A stretch of 57,651 bases of DNA from Spirochaetota bacterium (lineage in GTDB: Bacteria > Spirochaetota > Spirochaetia > Treponematales > Rectinemataceae), in NCBI GenBank assembly GCA_022711355.1, contig JAKLFE010000029.1, positions 1-57,651 of the forward strand, written 5' to 3'. The notes under the pieces are model-generated. The model did no database searches and was not told the origin of the DNA. It was given only the letters and a program-made list of their open reading frames with translations. Of the stretch, positions 56,510 to 57,651 are shown piece after piece. Position 1 is the first letter of the stretch; the number at the start of each line of letters is the position of its first letter. Position numbers and translations under genes: made by a program.

Positions 56510-56839
56510 CTAGGACGGCGCCCGCCCCTGGATCTCGGCCAGCTTCTTGGCCGCGTCCTTGTAGGCGACGACGATGGCCCTCTGCGAGGAGCCGTGGTAG
56601 CGGCGCTTGACCTCGGCCTCGAGCTCCTCGTCGTCCTTCCCCATCGCCTTGCCGACGAAGATGGAGCGGACGAACTCGTCGGTGGTCCTGAGGGTCGAGG
56701 CGCAGCCGACGTCGATTATGCGGCCGCTGCCCGGCTCCACGACGAAGCCGATGTAGAACGACTTGTAGAGCGTCGTGATGGCGTTGTCGGTGTTGGTCTT
56801 CGAATTCCCGACCAGATACACCGTCGAGGCGTCGTACAT
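56510..56839 (-). CDS. DUF3870 domain protein
   Basis: The 109-residue product is a single DUF3870 domain: TVYLVGNSKTNTDNAITTLYKSFYIGFVVEP, GRIIDVGCASTLRTTDEFVRSIFVG, and YHGSSQRAIVVAYKDAAKKL. The function is unknown. It lies between a DUF819 transporter-like gene and the dipeptide epimerase, an arrangement I also associate with other bacteria, so a role in dipeptide use is suggested. GGGAGGA precedes the ATG. Confidence 0.85.
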   Translation of the reverse strand: MYDASTVYLVGNSKTNTDNAITTLYKSFYIGFVVEPGSGRIIDVGCASTLRTTDEFVRSIFVGKAMGKDDEELEAEVKRRYHGSSQRAIVVAYKDAAKKLAEIQGRAPS

Positions 56840-56853
56840 CCTTCCTCCCGTCC

Positions 56854-56880
56854 GGGCCCCGGCTCGCGCGGCCGGGGCCC
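56854..56880 (-). other. Intercistronic hairpin between DUF819 and DUF3870 genes
   Basis: Perfect 10-bp arms GGGCCCCGGC (56854-56863) and GCCGGGGCCC (56871-56880) around a 7-nt loop, without a T-run. It lies in the 48-bp gap just before the DUF3870 Shine-Dalgarno. Confidence 0.65.
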
Positions 56881-56887
56881 GCGAGGA

Positions 56888-57651
56888 TTATAGGATAGAG
56901 AGCATCTTGCCGACGAGGAGGCCGCCGCCGGTGCCGACGATGTAGCCCATGAGGGCCATGAGGACGCCGACCGGCACGAGGGCCTCGCTGTAGGCCGCGG
57001 CGAGGATGGGGGCCGAGGCCACGCCGCCGATGTTCGCGAGGCTCGCCACGCCGCAGGTGAAGAGGTCGAGCTTGGCGACCTTGGCGATCAGGGCCATGAC
57101 CAGGGCGTGGATGCCGAGGATCACGAAGCCGACGACGATGTACAGGGGAGCCTGGCCGAGCTCGGCGAAGTTGGCCCGCGAGGCGATGAGTCCGACGATG
57201 GTGTAGAGCATCAGGTTCGCCAGGGCCTGGGAGCCGGGGAGCTTGGCCAGGGGGGTCATGGCGCAGAGGACGCCGGCCGCCGTCGCGATGAGGACGGTCC
57301 AGGTCGAGCTCTGGAAGAAGACCGACTTGGGCAGCATGCCGCCGAGCCAGATCGAGAGGGCGGATACCAGGAGGCTCGTCCCGAGGAGGACGATGAGGTC
57401 CACGAACTCGATCTTGCGCTCCGCTCCGCCCACGTCGCCGAGGCGGCTGCCCACCTCCTCGAGGAGCTTGGTGTCGGCCTTGGTCCACTTGTTGAACTTG
57501 GGCGCGAAGGAGACGATCCACAACAGGAGCATGACCCAGATCGAGTAGTTGATCGAGTCCATGAGGAGGGCGTAGCCCATCTCGGAGTCGGCCACCTCGA
57601 GGGCCCCCTGGATGGCCACCATGTTGCCGGTGCCGCCGATCCAGCTGCCGC
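56888..57651 (-). CDS. DUF819 family membrane protein, 5' end outside the window
   Basis: The frame is open to the window edge, giving about 254 residues of the C-terminal part. GSWIGGTGNMVAIQGAL at the edge matches the DUF819 core, followed by about six hydrophobic segments (INYSIWVMLLLWIVSFAP, LLGTSLLVSALSIWLG, LIATAAGVLCAM, APLYIVVGFVILGIHALVMA) and GVASLANIGGVASAPILAAAYSEALVPVGVLMALMGYIVGTGGG. DUF819 proteins have a repeated ten-helix, symporter-like build; transport of dipeptides or related compounds is likely from the epimerase context, but unproven. The apparent ATG at 57622 is internal. Confidence 0.85.
   Translation of the reverse strand, partial: GSWIGGTGNMVAIQGALEVADSEMGYALLMDSINYSIWVMLLLWIVSFAPKFNKWTKADTKLLEEVGSRLGDVGGAERKIEFVDLIVLLGTSLLVSALSIWLGGMLPKSVFFQSSTWTVLIATAAGVLCAMTPLAKLPGSQALANLMLYTIVGLIASRANFAELGQAPLYIVVGFVILGIHALVMALIAKVAKLDLFTCGVASLANIGGVASAPILAAAYSEALVPVGVLMALMGYIVGTGGGLLVGKMLSIL

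Noticed and set aside
1..57651. CRISPR arrays, prophage, rRNA or replication origin
   Set aside because: No regularly spaced direct repeats, phage structural genes, rRNA-like sequence, or DnaA-box clusters were seen.

Overview
The window is about 57.6 kb of GC-rich, densely packed bacterial chromosome with two tRNA genes, one cobalamin riboswitch, one insertion sequence and about 45 protein genes. There is no rRNA, CRISPR array, phage or plasmid function. Gene content suggests a high-GC, free-living spirochaete, but this is inference. Pointers are a REC-like/HATPase/cyclic-nucleotide-binding protein, a 7TM-DISM/HD-GYP receptor, short relaxed lipoboxes, a DUF2804 protein, and a stand-alone group 2 sigma factor behind a consensus sigma-54 promoter, which recalls the RpoN-RpoS cascade of Borrelia. 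No rRNA is present to confirm it.

Layout. 1-4.2 kb: the N-terminus of Tex, two orphan response-regulator genes, acylphosphatase, adenosine deaminase, an EamA exporter and tRNA-Gly(CCC). 4.3-9.0 kb: tldD-pmbA, the sigma factor and a SEC-C protein. 9-16 kb: glgX, fabD-fabG, an alkyltransferase-like protein, a UPF0158-GNAT fusion, and a PHP phosphoesterase overlapping thyX. 16-21.8 kb: a DUF2804/dehydrogenase pair, then a riboswitch-controlled btuFCD operon. 21.8-23.2 kb: an insertion sequence with terminal inverted repeats. 23.2-32 kb (minus strand): a thrC-thrB operon continuing into an unknown protein, DUF523 and a lipoprotein; ferritin; and a patatin/tag/nitroreductase operon. 32-39 kb: CNNM transporter, M3 peptidase, LarA-like protein and HD-GYP receptor. 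39.3-44.9 kb: a GntR/LacI-type regulator and a sugar ABC operon that ends in a phosphodiester glycosidase. 45-47.2 kb: persulfide/CoA-disulfide reductase with a rhodanese, then tRNA-Ile2. 47.4-53.7 kb: a three-domain signalling protein, and a cell-surface pair (LVIVD lipoprotein plus a barrel/transglutaminase/TPR protein). 53.8-57.65 kb: dipeptidase PepD, and a dipeptide epimerase/DUF3870/DUF819 operon cut by the window edge.

Regulation stands out. Several genes lack a Shine-Dalgarno sequence and have a -10-like hexamer only 6-12 nt before the start codon, which suggests leaderless transcripts. The sugar regulator and its operon share a similar palindrome abutting the -35 box. Ferritin has a perfect palindrome between its -35 and -10. 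The sigma-factor gene carries a perfect sigma-54 element. Starts were set by family N-termini, Shine-Dalgarno sites and promoters. No alignment or database search was possible.
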